7,030 nucleotides of DNA, taken from assembly GCA_964368875.1 (NCBI GenBank), contig CAYJDG010000070.1, positions 1 through 7,030 of the forward strand, in the 5' to 3' direction. This stretch comes from CAYJDG01 sp964368875 (GTDB taxonomy: Bacteria > Pseudomonadota > Alphaproteobacteria > Micavibrionales > Micavibrionaceae). Below the pieces are notes generated by a model. The model was given only the letters and a program-made list of their open reading frames with translations. It searched no databases and was not told the DNA's origin. The translations under genes were made by a program, and so were the position numbers. This document shows, one piece after another, positions 5,331 through 7,030 of this stretch. How positions within the stretch are numbered: position 1 is the stretch's first letter; every line of letters begins with the position of its first letter.

Positions 5331-7030
5331 ATGAAACTCCCCGACCAGGACCAGATCCTTAAATACCTTGCCTCGCAGGGTACGACCATGACCAAACGCG
5401 AGCTGGTTGATGCCTTCGGCATCAAAGGCAATGACCGCATTGGCTTTAAAAATATGCTTCACGAGATGGAAGATAGCGGTCTCATCATTTATGAGGGCAA
5501 GAAGTCTTACCGCGTGCCCGATGCCCTGCCCTCCGTGACCGTCGTTGAAATCACCGAGATCGATGTCGATGGTGACCTGATGGCCAAGCCGACAGAATGG
5601 CAGGAAGAGATTCAGGGCAAACCGCCACGCATTGAAATCGCGCCCGATAAAAAAGGCCCGACCGCCAAAGTCGGCGACCGCGTGCTCGTACAGGTCAAAA
5701 AATTCTCTGATAAATTATATGAAGCCCATATTCTCAAACGGCTCGATACGCCGCAGTCGCGAGTCGTCGGCCTGATCAAACAGGTTCGGGGCGGGTATAT
5801 CCTCGAGCCGATCGACCGAAGAGCCAAATATGATTTCGATATCGTCGAAAGCGATTTCAACGGGGCACGCCCCGGCTTGATCGTTGTTGCTGATATGCAG
5901 CCGTCACGCTCGGCTCTGCGTAAAAAAGTCCGTGTCACCGAAATCGTCGGTAGCCCGGACGACCCGAGAGCGATCAGCATGATGGCCCTGCATGAAGCGG
6001 GTCTGCGCCATACCTTTCCTGAGGAAGTGATCGCTTCAACAGAACCCATGACAGTGCCCGAGCTTGGCGACCGTACAGATCTGCGCGCTCTGCCACTGGT
6101 TACGATTGATGGCAAAGATGCCCGTGACTTTGATGATGCGGTTTTCGCTGAACTCGACGTTGATCCGAAAAACGACGGGGGCTATCACCTCGTCGTCGCG
6201 ATTGCCGATGTTTCGTTCTATGTCCGCCCTGGCACGCCGCTCGACAAAGAAGCTTATCTGCGCGGCAACTCGACGTATTTCCCGGACCGGGTCATTCCGA
6301 TGCTGCCGGAAAAACTCTCCAATGATCTGTGTTCACTGCGCCCCGATGGCCCACGCGCGGCGCTCGCCGTGCACATGTGGATCAACACGGACGGTAAGCT
6401 CCTGCGTTACAAATTCGTGCGTGGCCTGATGCAGTCGCGTGCTCGCCTGACCTATGAACAGGTGCAGGAAGCCCATGACGGCAATCCTGATGAAACCACC
6501 AAACCCATCATGGCCATGGTCATCCAGCCGCTCTATAAAGCTTGGGCCATTCTCGACGCCGCCCGAGAAAAACGCGGTGCGCTCGATCTCGATGTCCCGG
6601 AACGAAAGATCACTGTCAATGAAGCTGGCAACATGACCGGCGTGGCCGTCCGGGCCCGCCTTGACAGCCACAAAGTGATCGAAGAATTTATGATCACGGC
6701 CAACGTCGCCGCCGCCCTCGCCCTTGAAGCGAAGAAGGCCCCGTGCGTCTACCGTATCCATGACCGCCCTTCGGGTGAAAAGTTGATGTCGGCACGGAGC
6801 TTCCTCGAAGCCTTCGGCCTCTCTCTGCCCAAAACCGGCGTGACCGAACCCGCGCAGATCAACCACGTCCTGAAAAAAGCCAAGGAAATGCCTGCAGGCT
6901 TCCTCATCAACGAAGTGATCCTGCGGTCACAGGCACAGGCGCAATATAACGATGAAAACATCGGTCACTTTGGGCTTGCCCTGCAACACTATGCCCACTT
7001 CACCTCACCGATCCGCCGCTATGCCGATCT
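5331..7030 (+). CDS. rnr: Ribonuclease R, truncated by the window's right edge
   Basis: RNase R is a processive 3'-to-5' exoribonuclease that degrades structured RNA in mRNA, rRNA and tmRNA-linked decay. The frame stays open from ATG 5331 to the edge, giving 566 complete codons; the rest of the RNB domain and the S1 domain lie outside. Residues about 5-65 form a winged-helix N-terminus (QILKYLASQGTTMTKRELVDAFG). Residues about 75-240 hold the cold-shock/OB domains. The RNB nuclease domain starts near 245 with TIDGKDARDFDDAV, whose D260, D266, D268 and D269 match the metal-binding aspartates of the RNase II/R family. Further family signatures are VAIADVSFYVRPGTPLD, VIPMLPEKLSNDLCSLRP and, at the very end, HFTSPIRRYAD (556-566), the RNA-binding arginine segment. 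No frameshift or missing catalytic residue is seen. The start has no ribosome binding site and appears leaderless. Confidence 0.97.
   Translation, partial: MKLPDQDQILKYLASQGTTMTKRELVDAFGIKGNDRIGFKNMLHEMEDSGLIIYEGKKSYRVPDALPSVTVVEITEIDVDGDLMAKPTEWQEEIQGKPPRIEIAPDKKGPTAKVGDRVLVQVKKFSDKLYEAHILKRLDTPQSRVVGLIKQVRGGYILEPIDRRAKYDFDIVESDFNGARPGLIVVADMQPSRSALRKKVRVTEIVGSPDDPRAISMMALHEAGLRHTFPEEVIASTEPMTVPELGDRTDLRALPLVTIDGKDARDFDDAVFAELDVDPKNDGGYHLVVAIADVSFYVRPGTPLDKEAYLRGNSTYFPDRVIPMLPEKLSNDLCSLRPDGPRAALAVHMWINTDGKLLRYKFVRGLMQSRARLTYEQVQEAHDGNPDETTKPIMAMVIQPLYKAWAILDAAREKRGALDLDVPERKITVNEAGNMTGVAVRARLDSHKVIEEFMITANVAAALALEAKKAPCVYRIHDRPSGEKLMSARSFLEAFGLSLPKTGVTEPAQINHVLKKAKEMPAGFLINEVILRSQAQAQYNDENIGHFGLALQHYAHFTSPIRRYAD

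Noticed and set aside
6333..6866. Minus-strand open frame of 177 codons opposite rnr
   Set aside because: It is antisense to the intact RNB domain of RNase R and has no independent start signals or recognisable motifs.

Overview
The window reads as chromosomal DNA from an alphaproteobacterium; I cannot place it lower than class. The basis is the order plsY-dprA-topA-...-rnr, which I recall as a common arrangement in that class, together with the moderately GC-rich codon use and the alphaproteobacterial look of TopA (a single C4 zinc finger, late C-terminal repeats and a Lys/Ala-rich tail). No mobile element, CRISPR array, tRNA or rRNA was seen.

Layout. The left edge (1-107) holds the last codons of plsY, the acyl-phosphate:glycerol-3-phosphate acyltransferase of phospholipid synthesis. 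Its TAA abuts the ATG of dprA (108-1226), a DNA-uptake and RecA-loading protein. After 23 bp comes topA (1250-3838), DNA topoisomerase I. A 44-bp gap with a good sigma70-type promoter leads to queH (3883-4557), an iron-sulfur enzyme that reduces epoxyqueuosine in tRNA. On the opposite strand, converging on queH with a 4-bp overlap, is a two-gene unit: a 93-residue protein of unknown function (4973-5254) followed by a DUF4279-like protein (4554-4976), joined by an ATGA overlap. A 76-bp divergent intergenic region (5255-5330) separates this unit from rnr (5331 to beyond the right edge), encoding ribonuclease R, which lacks its C-terminal part here.

How the genes fit together. plsY, dprA and topA are tightly packed and probably cotranscribed. 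The usual topA-rnr neighbourhood is opened by about 1.5 kb carrying queH and the reverse-strand pair. queH and rnr share a distinctive start: each has a -10-like TATAC(C/T) exactly 6 nt before the ATG and no Shine-Dalgarno sequence, which predicts leaderless mRNAs. The reverse-strand pair instead has a conventional ribosome binding site. Most of the window is housekeeping. The only content of unknown function is the small gene and its DUF4279-like partner; nothing visible amounts to a demonstrable new system.
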